Origin: Lanius collurio | Lineage: Eukaryota; Chordata; Aves; Passeriformes; Laniidae | DNA length: 64,000 nucleotides | Assembly: GCA_020086605.1 (NCBI GenBank) | Contig: JACBWW010000002.1 | Location: 29,098,605 to 29,162,604, forward strand | Reading direction: 5' to 3' | Shown: piece by piece, positions 33,890 to 45,800 of the stretch | Position numbering within the stretch: the stretch's first letter is position 1 | Layout of the letters: each line of letters begins with the position of its first letter | Notes under the pieces: generated by a model | What the model was told of the DNA's origin: nothing | What the model saw: only the letters and a program-made list of their open reading frames with translations | The model's database searches: none | Program-made: the position numbers and the translations under genes

Positions 33890-36800
33890 GTAAGCGGCGG
33901 GACGGGGGCTTTTGTGCCCCGCGTAGCGGAGGGGGAGGGAAGGCAGACGGCCGAAAATACTTTTCCCCCCTTTTTTTTGTTTTTTTCGTCCCCCTCCCTT
34001 TGCCTCCCACCTGCTCGGTGCGGTGCGGCCGCGCCGCTGGCGCCGGGTGCGGGTGGGTGCCCGCAGCACAGACACGTGTGCGGGCATGCGTGTGGTGCTG
34101 CAGCGGGGGACAGCGCTGCCCGGAGCTCCGCGGGGTCCCGGGGCAGCGGCAGCGCCGTGCGGAGTGCCCGCGCACATGAGCGCGCCTCGGCGCGGGGCTC
34201 CCGGCGCGGCGAGACCGTGGGGTCCCGCCGGGGCCAGGGCGCTGCGGTCGGCGGGGCGCGGGGCAGGGAGGCAGCGCGTTGCCTTCTTGCATCAGCCTCG
34301 GGTCTCCTGACATTGCAAAAGGCTGTTTCGGCGATATTTGCCTTGGGTCCCAGCTCGGGTTCGTGCCGCCGAGTGCAGTTCAAAATACCTAGCTGGAAAA
34401 ACAAATAGAGATCAAAGAGGACAAAATGGATCCAGAATTTTTTCTGTATTGGAAAAAAAATTAACCAAAATACAGATCTCCTGCACCGAGATTACAAAAC
34501 TAAGGATTTTTCTCTTCCTTTTCACTTTTACCTCATTGTCATTCTTGAGGAATTGCAAATCAACTCTTCCTCCTTTCCTCTTTTTAAAGAAAAAAAAAGA
34601 AAAAAGAAAGGCAGCTTTCTTTGCAAACCTGTCCTATAAATCTGTTTTCTAAAGAGTCAAGAGGGCTATGTTGCCAAGAGATATTAAGGGGTTTAGACAG
34701 AGTGCCCACGTGAAAGTGGCTGTTCGCGAGGCAGGCATGGATTACGTTTTAAAGGTTATAACAGGTTAGTTCTCTCCTGCTGTTTCTGCTCAGCACCTGG
34801 AGAGAGTGTGGGCCAGACCATCTCCCACAATCGTGAAAATAAACGTCGCTTGCAAACTAATCAGTTATTCACATTGTTTGTTCAGCACCGATGCTGGAAG
34901 GCAACTCCCCAATTAGGAGCCATTTCAGCTGTAACTGAAGTCATGCAAGCACTGCACGCTTTGTTTCTAGCCTGTTATATCTCTACTTTCTCCAGTGACA
35001 GCCGCACATTTGGCTGTGCTCGATGGGAACTGAGGCGCACTCTCACTTGAGTGTGGCACAGAGCAGCTCCCTGCTGCCTTCCTGCCAGATTTGGCTGGTG
35101 GGACAATTCTTTCTGCTCTCCAGGAGTTTTTCCACCGTCACCCAAAATAGGGATTTCTTTGCCTCTCAGCTCCTCAGTAAACTTGTACAGTAGCATCTGT
35201 TTCCCACCTCTAGGTGAGACAACTCTTTATTGGTGTCCAGTGATAACACCCTTTAACCCTCCCCTTGTTCCTTCTCCCCTCCCCTTCCTCTTCCCCAGAA
35301 GAGGAAACTGCAGATCAGGTAGAGTCAAAATCTGTCTGTCCTCAGGAGCTGCCTAAAGAGCCTCATGCTGCCTTTTCTCCTAGGCTGGAGGATGGTGCAA
35401 ATGAGAAAATAGTACAACGATGGAAAAAATGGTAGGGAAGAATTACAGTAGTTTGGGGGGAAATGTTGCAGGGACAGACACGAGAGATGTCTAGAGGTTC
35501 AGGTACCTGGGTGATGTGGGCCGTATAAGTGCTCAGGCAGATCGACAGTGAGATCTGCCCTTTGGTTCTGTCCTTATTTGTCCGTTGGTTGTCCGGGCAC
35601 CACGGTGATGGGAACGTTAGAAATACCAGCAGATCTCACGTAGGCAGCTTGATGATGACTCTGAGCATGGCACAAGGCATGACTCTTCACACGGGACTAG
35701 GGTTTGTGCTTTGATGATAATAGTTATCTGGCTGTCAGGCTCATCTATCTAGCTAGCCAGGCGCATTAGAGAGCATTAAATAAAAGCCCTGACAGAGTCT
35801 GAGTTGGGGAAGCAGGGTCCAGCATGTGTCAGGCAGCTTTCTTGGAAGTGAAGGAGAAGGGATGAAGGAATCACAGTCCTCCTCTGGTGAAGGTTCGGGG
35901 GGATGACTCGTTACTGAGGTAGCTGTTATAGTTGCTCCTACAGCAAGACTGGGATGGTGGGAAATGTTTCATGGTTGGGTATGGGCAGCACTGATGCCAC
36001 AGGTGTCTGCCTCCATTGGTGGCGATAGCCTGTCCATGCAGGCAGGAAAGGGAAAGGTGCTTTTGCAGTGCCACGCTCACCAGCTGATTGATTGTGCTGG
36101 GCGGTGTGCACAGTCCTCACGCACTATGGGATCAGAGAGGTTGCACTGTTCTCCCCTTCCAGTCCTACCTTTCCTAGAGAATGGGAGACAGGTGGTTATT
36201 CCCCATCTTCCTTCATCTGCAGGTCTTGCTGGCAGCCTGGTGACTGGTCACCCTCGATGACGGTCTGGGAGCTCTTCCCTTCCTGCCCTGAACAGCAGCA
36301 GGACCTGGATATACCAGCTGTATTGCCATAGGGAACAGGCAGTGATCAGACACTGAGGGAGGGAGAACAAGCCTGTGACTAGACTGTTAATGATCGCACA
36401 CCCGCCAGGCTGCCTGCCTTTGGTGTGCCTCTGCACCACGCCACGATGGGGAGCCACCAGAACCTGCTTCCACAGCCCGTAGGCAGCTGGGACGCAGCAG
36501 GTCACCTTCCCCAGAGCCGTTCCTGTGCTCTGAGGACAGGCTGGAAAGAGGAGCACTCCTTTGGGAGCAAGGGAGAGGGATGTCTGAGGGGCTCACTGAT
36601 TCCTGAGCAACTCCAAATCCATTCTCCTGTCTGTTCTGTCAGAGGTGCCTTGGCTGTGCTGGCAGCTTGCAGGATTACTAACCTCTGTCTGCATGTACAA
36701 TGGAGAAGGAGTGCAGTGAGTCCCATTGCCCCCCTCTCCTAAGTAGAAAACGCTGAGAATTTCTAGTGCCTAAGACGAAAAGTGCCTTAACTCCTGTCCC

Positions 36801-39800
36801 AGAGTCCCTCTCAAAGTGGATGGATTGTTTGTTCCAGTCCTAAACAGTTACAAAGCTCTTTTAATGAGGCTGCACAGATTAGGGGGAGGGGAAGAGAGAG
36901 AAAGAGTGCTGCTGCTGGTGGTGAGGGGGGTGATGGTTAGACAGGAATGACTTGATTAACCTTTTCTCTCCCTTCAGAGAAAAGCTTGCTGAGGATAAGG
37001 ACTGAGGGAGAAGGGAGACAGGGAAGGTGCAGACATGTGGATGGTGTGAAGTGGATTTATATGTTAGGGAAGGTTTTACCTCACAGAGGGAGGGAAGTGC
37101 ATTTGCTACAACCTGCAAAGAGCACAGAAAGGAACTTCCTCTATCAGCCCCATTCTGGGCTCATTTATCCTACTCTCGAGGCCAGGCCAGGAGCTGCTTC
37201 CACGCTACTGTGAAATGTTGAAGATCTATTGGAAGGAAATTGTGTTGAGTAATGCCAAAAGCCAGCAGAGGAGAGCATGACCTTCAGGCTCCTACCGAAG
37301 GGCACAGTTGGCTTGCTTGTCCTGAGGAATGTTTTTGGTTCCCCATGTCTGGTATGTAGAGACTGTTTTGAAGTGGGGCACAAGCCCCTGCCTTACCTGC
37401 TATTCTAGTGGATGTGCTTTGAGGGCACTAGGCACAGGTGAAAGGCACTGCTGAAAGGGCAGAAAAGTTTCTTGGAATAGTGAGCAGAGAGTGTGTTACT
37501 GATAGTTCTGGGAAACCTTTCTAGTTTCTGCTGAGAGCTCCCCTGGGAAAGCTCAGAAGCTCTTTGCCCACTTTGCACAGATCTCATTTCCCATCTTTGG
37601 GGTCAGATCACATCCCAGGTCCAGGTGAGCACTGCGAGAGTGTTCTGGCTCCTGTTCCACTACATCAGGGGCAGGGTGAGGTGCTGGCTAGGTGCAGGTG
37701 AGTAGCGAGATCCCGTGGCTTGCTTCTGCTTCTCATCACTTGTGCAGCCTGTGTGCTTGCATGTGAGGAGGCAGTGGGCTTGGCAGCTGGCTGGGCAGTT
37801 TTGCATAGCGAATGGGTAAAAATGATCCTCAAGGTGCATCCAAGCTAATCTTGCTCAGTCTGTCATGGTCATTTTGTGTGTGAACCAGAAATCCCTCTGT
37901 GAAAAGTCTTGGGGGCATTGTGACTTGAATAAACTGACTTGGCTCGTGATCCTCTTCCTGTGCCATAGCAGACTGAGGCTTTTCTGCCCTTGATGCGGTT
38001 TTCTTTTTACCCATAGATTGTCAGGCACTGAGTGGCTTTGGAAGGCCACTGCAGCCTCCACTGCCTCCATTTTGTTTGTGCTGTTGCAGTGACCTTCACA
38101 CTTCACAAATGAAACTGTTTCTAGGAACCTGCTTTTTCAAGTGTTGTCACAGCACTGAGACTGGGCACACAGCCCCCTCCTCCCAAGAGAAGAAATAGAT
38201 CCACACATGGGGCAGCTCAGGTGTGGGCTGGTAAGTTGTGCCCAGGTACAGAAAGACTTTGGTTGAAATGAGAAACAAGTTTGGTTAGGGGGATCTTAGA
38301 CAAAGGGAACTATGCACAGACACAAAGGAATGTCTGGGAGAGGGGCTTCTAGCTGGCTCTCTTGCCCCTCCTTTTAAAAACTGACACTTTTGGCTGCTTG
38401 GATGGTGGTGCTTCCCCCAAGGCTGCCCAGAAGACCATAGGTGGCAGATTCCTATTGTGAGCTTGGGGTGGACATGGCCTTAATTCTGTTCTGTCTTCAG
38501 CTGCAAGATCAGAGGGCCTTTTTCTAAGCCTAAACACAGCATACTGCTGACAAAGCAGTATTTTGTATGGATCATTGTGCTCCTTATGGGCCTCTGCTGA
38601 AAGGCAGCAGGTTCTGGAGTGGATGGCATCACACAGGTGGCAACATACCTCAGAGAAGTGAAGAAAGCCGGGCCTTTTCCATTTTGGTTCAGAACAGAAC
38701 GGCAGGGGGAAGCCTGACTTGGCTGGAAAGTTACGTCAGAGCTAAAGCCCTCAGGAAGAGCAGGAAGAGTGGTGTTCTTGTTTCACCTGGAATTAAAAAG
38801 ACTTCCTTAGTAAAGTGGTGTAATATTTCTCCATACCATTTTAGGGGTGGGTTACCTGTCACCAGTCCTGCCTGCATCAGTGCTTTGGAAATGTCCCTAG
38901 TCCCAAAAGGCAGCAGGAGTGACTGCAGAGCTTGCAGCCTTTTCGTTCTTGGCCCAGTGGAAGCTGTGGAGCGCAGGAATGGGATCCATGCAGGGGCTGG
39001 GGACCGGGGACCGTTAGGTGAGGGCGCGCGTCGCCCTCCCTTCCCTCAGAGAGGAAGAAAACCTGGGCGGTTTGGCGGCGTCCCTCGGCAAAGTGGTGCT
39101 GTCACAGTTAATCGCCCTGACACCCGGCCAGATGCCGACACCTCCGTGGCCACCACTGCTGGGTGACAGACATCTGTGACATTGAGAAGGGAGCGATGCC
39201 CTTCCATGCCTGGCCGCCTTTCTCCCCACTCTGCCCTCCCGGGCCAGATTGACCTTTATGGGGAGAAGCGGTGCCCAGGTTCACCGGTCCTGTCGGCAGC
39301 AGCAGGTCACCCCGTTACTCTTCTCCGCCGGGCTCGGATTTGCTCCCGCTGTTTGCCCGCGGTCACTGACAGCAGATCCCCAGGCTCCTTTTGGGGCCTC
39401 TCTCGGGCCCGCCACACGGCCCTGCCAGCCCTGTCCCCCAGCCCGGGGCCGTCCCGCCTGTGCCCCTCTCGGCTCCCCCGGGGACCGGGGGAACAAAAGG
39501 TGCCTCTGTGCCCGCTGGGGCGGCCTGCGGGGAGCGGCTCCGCCTCGAGGGCGCCCCCCCCCGTTGGGGCCCCGGCGACAGGAGCTGGACCCCCGGGACC
39601 CCTGCCCGGGACCCCCGCGACCCGGGACCGCGTCACGGTTCCGCGTTGTGACTGATTTTCTGTTGTCTTTGCAGTTGTCGAAGGCTGCGCCTGCCCTGGG
39701 GGATGGGGAGCGGAAACCCAATGAAGGTAAGCGCTAGGCGGCTTCCCGGCGGGCGGGGACGGCCGGCGGCTGGGGTGAAGGAGCCCCCGGAGCCGCGGGC

Positions 39801-42800
39801 GGCCAACACCGCCACCTCCCGGGGAGCGGCACCGGGGGCTGCCGGCGAGAGGCGCCGCCGCCATCAGCCCCTTCGTGGCGGCCCCAGCGCCCCCGCCCCA
39901 CGCCGCGGGCCCAGGCCGGGCCGTGAGGCTGGGGGTGGCCGTGGGGCCGGGCTCCGGGGCGGCCGCGGTGCCAGGGCGGGCAGCAGGGCTGGCCCAGCCC
40001 GCCCTTGGCTTACCACAACTCAGAGGGAAACTGCGTGCGTGCGCCAGTGCACATACGCGCGCTCATTTATATATATAAATATATATATATATCTCTACAC
40101 AGACACGGGCGCACACAAAGAGCTGAATAGCGGCGAGCAGTTCGCTGGGGATTCGCCGCTGTGTTGTAGGAAGGGATTTGTCAAATTTTGTCGCCCGCCT
40201 CTTTCCCGGCGGCGCTGGTGATGCCCGTCTGGGTGGCCAGGGCTGATAACCGAACAAAGGCCAGAGCGGCCCCCAGACGGCAGGTCTCTGGGGAAGAGAA
40301 GGAGAAAAGGGCGGTCCAGGATGATTTTCTGGGCTTATGCCTCCCAGCAGTTCCAGGTACCCTCTCAGTCAGGAGATTGCTAAGCACTGTACAGAGCCAG
40401 GCTTGAAAAATACACCTTTTTATTCTGGTTTGAGCTAGCAGACTTTGCAGATTCAGGGAACAGCACTATGATCAGATAGGTTCTACTTAATTTGTTCCTG
40501 GTGGTCCAGTATGGACAGGACTATAGCCTGATGAGGAAACAAGGTGGTGCCTCTGCAGCTGCTGTGATTTTGTATCTTTGCGGTTGCTCAAAGGCTAGGC
40601 TGTGGCAGTGTCCTCTCCCTTGTTGGTTCATGCAAGTAAATGTAGACCAGAAGGCAGTCAGTCCCTGGGTTAGTCAGAGACGCCTCCTGTGAGCACCCTG
40701 TCTGGTGAAGCCCTGTGCGTGTGGTGGTTGGCTTCTGTCCGCAGTCCTCAGTTCAGCAGTGGGATAAAAGGGCTGTGGACTTTGGAGCCTTCAGGCTGAG
40801 GTGATCATCACCTGCTTTAAGACCATCCTGACCGTGTTTTCCCCTTACGCGCATAGCAGAGCAGACCACTTGTTGCATGGCAGGGTCTGGCAGACGTCTT
40901 GCAGGGTCCCCACGGGCTGTGACCTTCAGCGTTATTCCAGCCGGAGGTCAGCAGAGGGCTCCAGCAGTTTGGGCCCAGATTGNNNNNNNNNNNNNNNNNN
41001 NNNNNNNNNNNNNNNNNNNNNNNNNNNNNNNNNNNNNNNNNNNNNNNNNNNNNNNNNNNNNNNNNNNNNNNNNNNNNNNNNNCTCCAGCAGTTTGGGCCC
41101 AGATTGGTTTTTTTTTTTCTTTCTTTCTTTTTTTTTTTTTTTTTTTTTTTGGTAGTAGTCGGTTTCAATTTCTGTAACTTTATTGGTGTGACAGACTCCA
41201 GAGGTTTGTAGCAGGCTGTGCTTGGGATAGGTGTCCATTTTGCATGGGCAAAATTTCTGATTTGCTGGCGGGCTGCCGCCTGTTGTGCTTGACCCTTGCT
41301 CCTGCTGAAGTCAACAGAAGAAGGTTCAGTGACTCCAGAGGGATCAAGATGGAGCCTGCTGTGAGGCTTATTTTGGTAACCAGTTCTCTGCTATTGGTAG
41401 AAAAGAGCTAGTGTCCTCATCTGTGCCATTTGTTGTGTCCAACAAATCCCTCCTGGGGAGGGAAAGAATCAAACAGAATTAACTTCTGTCACAAGAAGGC
41501 TGATGGGATTGCAGGAGAAGCTAGTCTGGCAATATAAGTGGTGAGACTTTGGTATTATTGTCCCGCTGCTATTTCAGGTTCTGCAATATAGATATATATG
41601 TGAACTAGAAGTCAGGACTCCTGGCATTACCTTCCTGGTTCTACTTCTTTCCTGTGGTCCTCTCCCTATACCTCAGTTTCTCCTCTGTGAAGGGGAGATG
41701 ATGACATGCCTCTGTTGCCCAAGGACAGTCATGTAGTTCCTTCCACTGAAGCTCTTGGGGGCTTGGGGTGAAAAGGTGGGTTTGTGTCTTTGGCCATTTT
41801 ATGCTTTCTGTGAGATGTCAAGCTGTGACAGGTTTTTATTTGGGATGGACTTGCTCTGATTGGAGACTGTAATTTTAGCTTCAGCCCCTACCCTTTTGTG
41901 CTCAAGAGAGGCTTCCACATGTTTTGTGGCACAGGAAGCTGTAGAGGAATCAGACAAACACTCTTTGTTCCACGGGAAAAGATTTTCTGGTATAAATAAA
42001 GGAAACCACCAGCACTTGTGGCTGCACTTTTATTTTTAAAATAACAGTGGTCTGTATTGCTGCTAAGCCATTGATGGGGAGGGAGACAAAATGATCATGG
42101 ACTTTCTCCTTTTCTAGTCCAGCGTGTTCTCACTTTACTGCCCAAATTTGAACTTAAACTCTGCCTTGAAGAGTTAATGTGGGTCCTGTCTGCCTTTTAA
42201 CCTTTCTCCCCCCTCCATTTACAATGAAGAAGCTCTGACTCAAATCTGGAGGTGTGTTGCAGGGTAGGAGTATGAGTTAATTGTGGGATTAACTTCTAAT
42301 GTGGGCTGAAGTCCAAATTGCAGGAAGGGAGCAGACCTGGTGATGTTAGTCCTTTGGTGACCTTCCTGTGCTTCCCCATGAAAGAGACCTTCTTCCATTT
42401 GTGACACAACCAACAGAAAGGAAGCACAGACAGAATCAGCCCAGCAAAGCGTGGAGTCTTACTCCCAGTATATAGGAGTATGTGTAGGTATGGTAGAAGG
42501 GGCAGGACTTTGCTGTGAGGATGACTGTACCTCAGTCATGCACTCCGGTTTGGTTTGAGTGGTAACTGTGCAAATGAAATACAGAGCATTGCACAGTCTT
42601 CATGTGAATGCTCTGTGTCCAGCAGAATATGGCAATGTGCTTTTTGTGGCAGGACTTTCTGACTGGCAGCTAGGGAAAGATTCCCTGGTTCCTTTTCAGA
42701 GGCTGATTCAGACTTTGGAAAACCATCATGTGTTAAATTAAAGGTAGAAGCTCCCAGATTCTTCATGGGAAAGATTTAGTCCTGTCAAATCTCCCAGATC

Positions 42801-45800
42801 TCAAGTATAGTTGTCAGGGTGCAGCTGTGAAAGTAAAGACCCTGCAAAAGGAGTTGAGTGTTCTTTTCTGGGGCCAATCTGTAATCTGGATTCTCTGGTG
42901 TAATCCAAATGCTTGGGTAGTGCAAACGTTTAGGAAAGCATGGCAGATGTCAGTTTCACTTCTGGTTTCTACTCTGTTTCAGTTTCTGCCTCCTTTATGC
43001 CCCAGACTGGTGTGGTGAGCAGCATTTCATCAGCACAGGCAACTGCTGCTTTCCCTCCGTCTTACCTTCTGTCCCTCCCCTTGACGTAGGTCTGTAAGCA
43101 TTTTTATCCTGAACTATGCCTTTACTGCCAGAGTTCTCAGATCCTGTGTCTGGCACAGTGTGAATAATCAACAGTGCAGTTCAGCGACTATCACTGTGCC
43201 TGCAGAATTTCCCACATATTAAATTGTTCAACTTGTTGGAGCATAGGCGGTGACTAAGGTCACTCCAAAGGGGAACAGGAAGAAGGAGGTAGTCACAGAC
43301 AAGATAGGAGAACAAACAGGAGACATACGGCAGTTAGGGGAGGAGGGAAGAGGAAGGGAAGGAACAAGGAACAGAAACATATTGTCTTCTAGACAAGGAA
43401 TACCAACAAGCAGTCCATGCCTGCCAGGCTGCATTTCCCTTTCACAAGCCACTTTCTCTTTTAATAGCTGCTCATGCTCTCTGACACTTCAGACTCCTTG
43501 GATGGAAGCTCCTCCCCTCTTGTACCCGATCTCAGCACTTCAGCACTATGGCACTGTCAGCCCTGCATGACCTAGAATTAACTTTCAACAATTAACTGCG
43601 GGCTGTGAGCTCCAAGCCCTGCAGCTTTTGCATTTTTGTGGCAAAGTAACCTTTATGCCAGTTTGTCACAAGTTCAGGGCACTATAGAAACGCTTACGGG
43701 AGACCATTATTTTCCATGATGCAAGCAGTTTGCTCTTATCACTCTGAGTTATCAACCTTGGTGTGCTGCAGGACTCTGCATACTGTACAGGTGGATCATT
43801 ATAGTGCATAACAGCATGGGGCAGGTACTATCTCCTTGTGCATACTTTTATCCTCTGCTCCATGTGAGACATCCTCCACATCCTCAGTTGCCAGTGTGGT
43901 GCTGGTGCTAGGAGGCCTGGAGGGCTCCAGGTACTCACTGTTTGCAGTACTCTGCTAGTGCCTGGGGTTTGTATGTGTGTACTTAACTATACTATCTCTC
44001 ATCTCTTTAAATCTCTCCAACCCTTGACCAAGCAGCAAAATGAAGCTTTGGCAACAGACTGGGAAACATTGAGAAATGCTTATGAAATCAGTGCAGATCG
44101 CAAGCAGTTAGTGTTTGCTCCATTCGTAGGGAAGGCATGGGATAATGGCAGATCCACCCTGTTCCCCCTCCCACACTGTCTCATTGTGGTTCAGTAGCCA
44201 AATATATAGCCTGGTTAATCCTGAGGGTGCTGTGAGTTTACTTTGAATCTTTCAGTGGGTGGCTTGCTTCCTCGGTCTGGGAAAGTGGTCAGTGTGGAGA
44301 CACGGAGGCTGTGGCTTGTAGTGGATGCTGTCATGGTTCTGTAGTGACCTGCTGAGGTGGATGTTCTGCACTGCCAAAAGAGGTAGATGATAGGAAGAGT
44401 GAAGATGCATAGCTCCATGGTTCAGAGCCTCTGCTTACTCTTAGGAGTGTCTGTGTGCTGAGGTCTGTACAAAGGATGCTTCTGGCTTTAAAACCCACTG
44501 GGGCATCCACTGGCTGTTTTGAAAGGGGGTAAAGGGCAAATCAGCGAAGGGCCTTAATCCAGAGTGCAGATTATCTGCTACAGCTTCAGGGTTTTTTTTG
44601 GCTGAGTTGATACTCTTGGTGGCAGCGTACCAGGAGTATGTAGAATAGCAGAGAAGGGATTTGGGGAAGAGTCAGCTGTGGCACGCATCATGGTACCAGG
44701 GAGGCAAATAATGAGGCTCTCTTGTCCATCTTGCCTTTGCCCTGAGGCAGCTGTAGGAAGAGATTGTCTTTTTCCCTTCCTGCTTGATGTGTGTGTATGT
44801 AGAGCACAGACAAAGGACTTAGGCCTCCAAGACTGTTAGTGAAGAGCATAGGGTAGATGTGTTGCAACTATCTGGCTCACTTTAAGGGGCGAAGCAGTAG
44901 ACATTCTTGAGCTAAGTTTGCATTAACTTATTCCCTCCATTCCTCTTTTAGTTATCAAATTCCTGGAAGTCTACGAGCGCAGCTTCTGCAGGACTATTGA
45001 GACCCTGGTGGACATTTTCCAGGAGTACCCTGATGAGGTGGAGTACATATTCAAGCCATCCTGTGTGCCTCTGATGAGATGTGCGGGTTGCTGCGGCGAT
45101 GAGGGCCTAGAATGTGTCCCTGTGGATGTGTACAACGTCACGATGGAGGTGAGGGTCCAGCTTGCAATCTGCCATGCTTGGTTGGAAGGAAGCAAGTCAG
45201 CTATCACAGGCACCCCAAGTCCCAGCTCCCAGCTAATTCAGAGGAAGGGCAACCTACCCCAGGGAACCTCTCTTCTGACTCTGGTGCTCAGTGTTACACC
45301 ATGCAGGGTTAAAAGATGAGTTGCCAGTGTCTGTTTAAGGCTAAGAGGAGAGTGTGGTTTTTGTCTCTTGCCCAAATACAGTAGGTAGGAGCATGCAAAG
45401 AAGCGTTTCTGCAAAGGAGCACTTTGTGCTTAGAGAGTACAAAGGAGCATTTCTGATGGTATTATCTCCAAGTTCCCAAAGAAGATACTCCTTGGGCCCT
45501 TGCTCCACCTTAAGTGTACACACAGCTGTTCTGAAGGTAGCTGAGTAAGGCGAAAGGGAAGAACCTGTCAGTACTCTTCCTGTGAGGTCAGCCTCTACCA
45601 ACAGAGCAGGGAATTTGGGTCATTAGCTACCCTGGCACAGCAGGGGTGAAAGGGACTCTAAGAAACAAACTGCTTCTGTGTCCGCTGGAAAAGCCTTTCT
45701 GCCTCTGGGCATCTTCCTCCTTTGTTTGGAGGCCACTGAATTAATTTCTTGGAAGAGACAGAGGTGGCCATGATAGCAAAGGATGGGCCTATGGGGAAGA

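Larger units (their letters stand above)
32540..34320 (+). promoter_or_regulatory. VEGFA CpG-island promoter and 5' exon
   Basis: CpG density rises sharply from about 32540, stays very high through the first exon, and falls after about 34320. There is no TATA box at an obvious place, as in mammalian VEGFA. An Sp1-type GGGGCGGGG lies at 32743-32751, just upstream of the inferred start region (about 32780). The mammalian promoter has a longer run of adjacent GC boxes that forms a G-quadruplex; here only one such box is obvious at that place. Confidence 0.8.
38950..40240. promoter_or_regulatory. Second CpG-rich block, around exon 2
   Basis: High GC with dense CpG on both sides of exon 2, including 'gagggcgcgcgtcgccctcc' near 39019 and GC boxes near 39752. 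It is separated from the promoter island by about 4.6 kb of ordinary sequence. It could be an intragenic CpG island or alternative promoter, or simply a GC-rich stretch. Confidence 0.5.
39727..44951 (+). other. VEGFA: VEGFA intron 2
   Basis: 5225 positions, including the 100-N gap. It begins CpG-rich, has a TA microsatellite near 40064-40093 and a T-rich tract right after the gap, then ordinary unique sequence. No alternative exon is recognised. Confidence 0.9.

Noticed and set aside
33167..34177. 336-codon antisense open frame across the VEGFA promoter island
   Set aside because: Very high GC makes stop codons rare in all frames. The product is low-complexity Arg/Pro/Ala, and the frame overlaps the leader and signal-peptide exon of VEGFA.
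39249..39864. Long open frames on both strands around exon 2
   Set aside because: They are by-products of CpG-rich sequence. The only supported coding part is the 52-nt exon 39675-39726.
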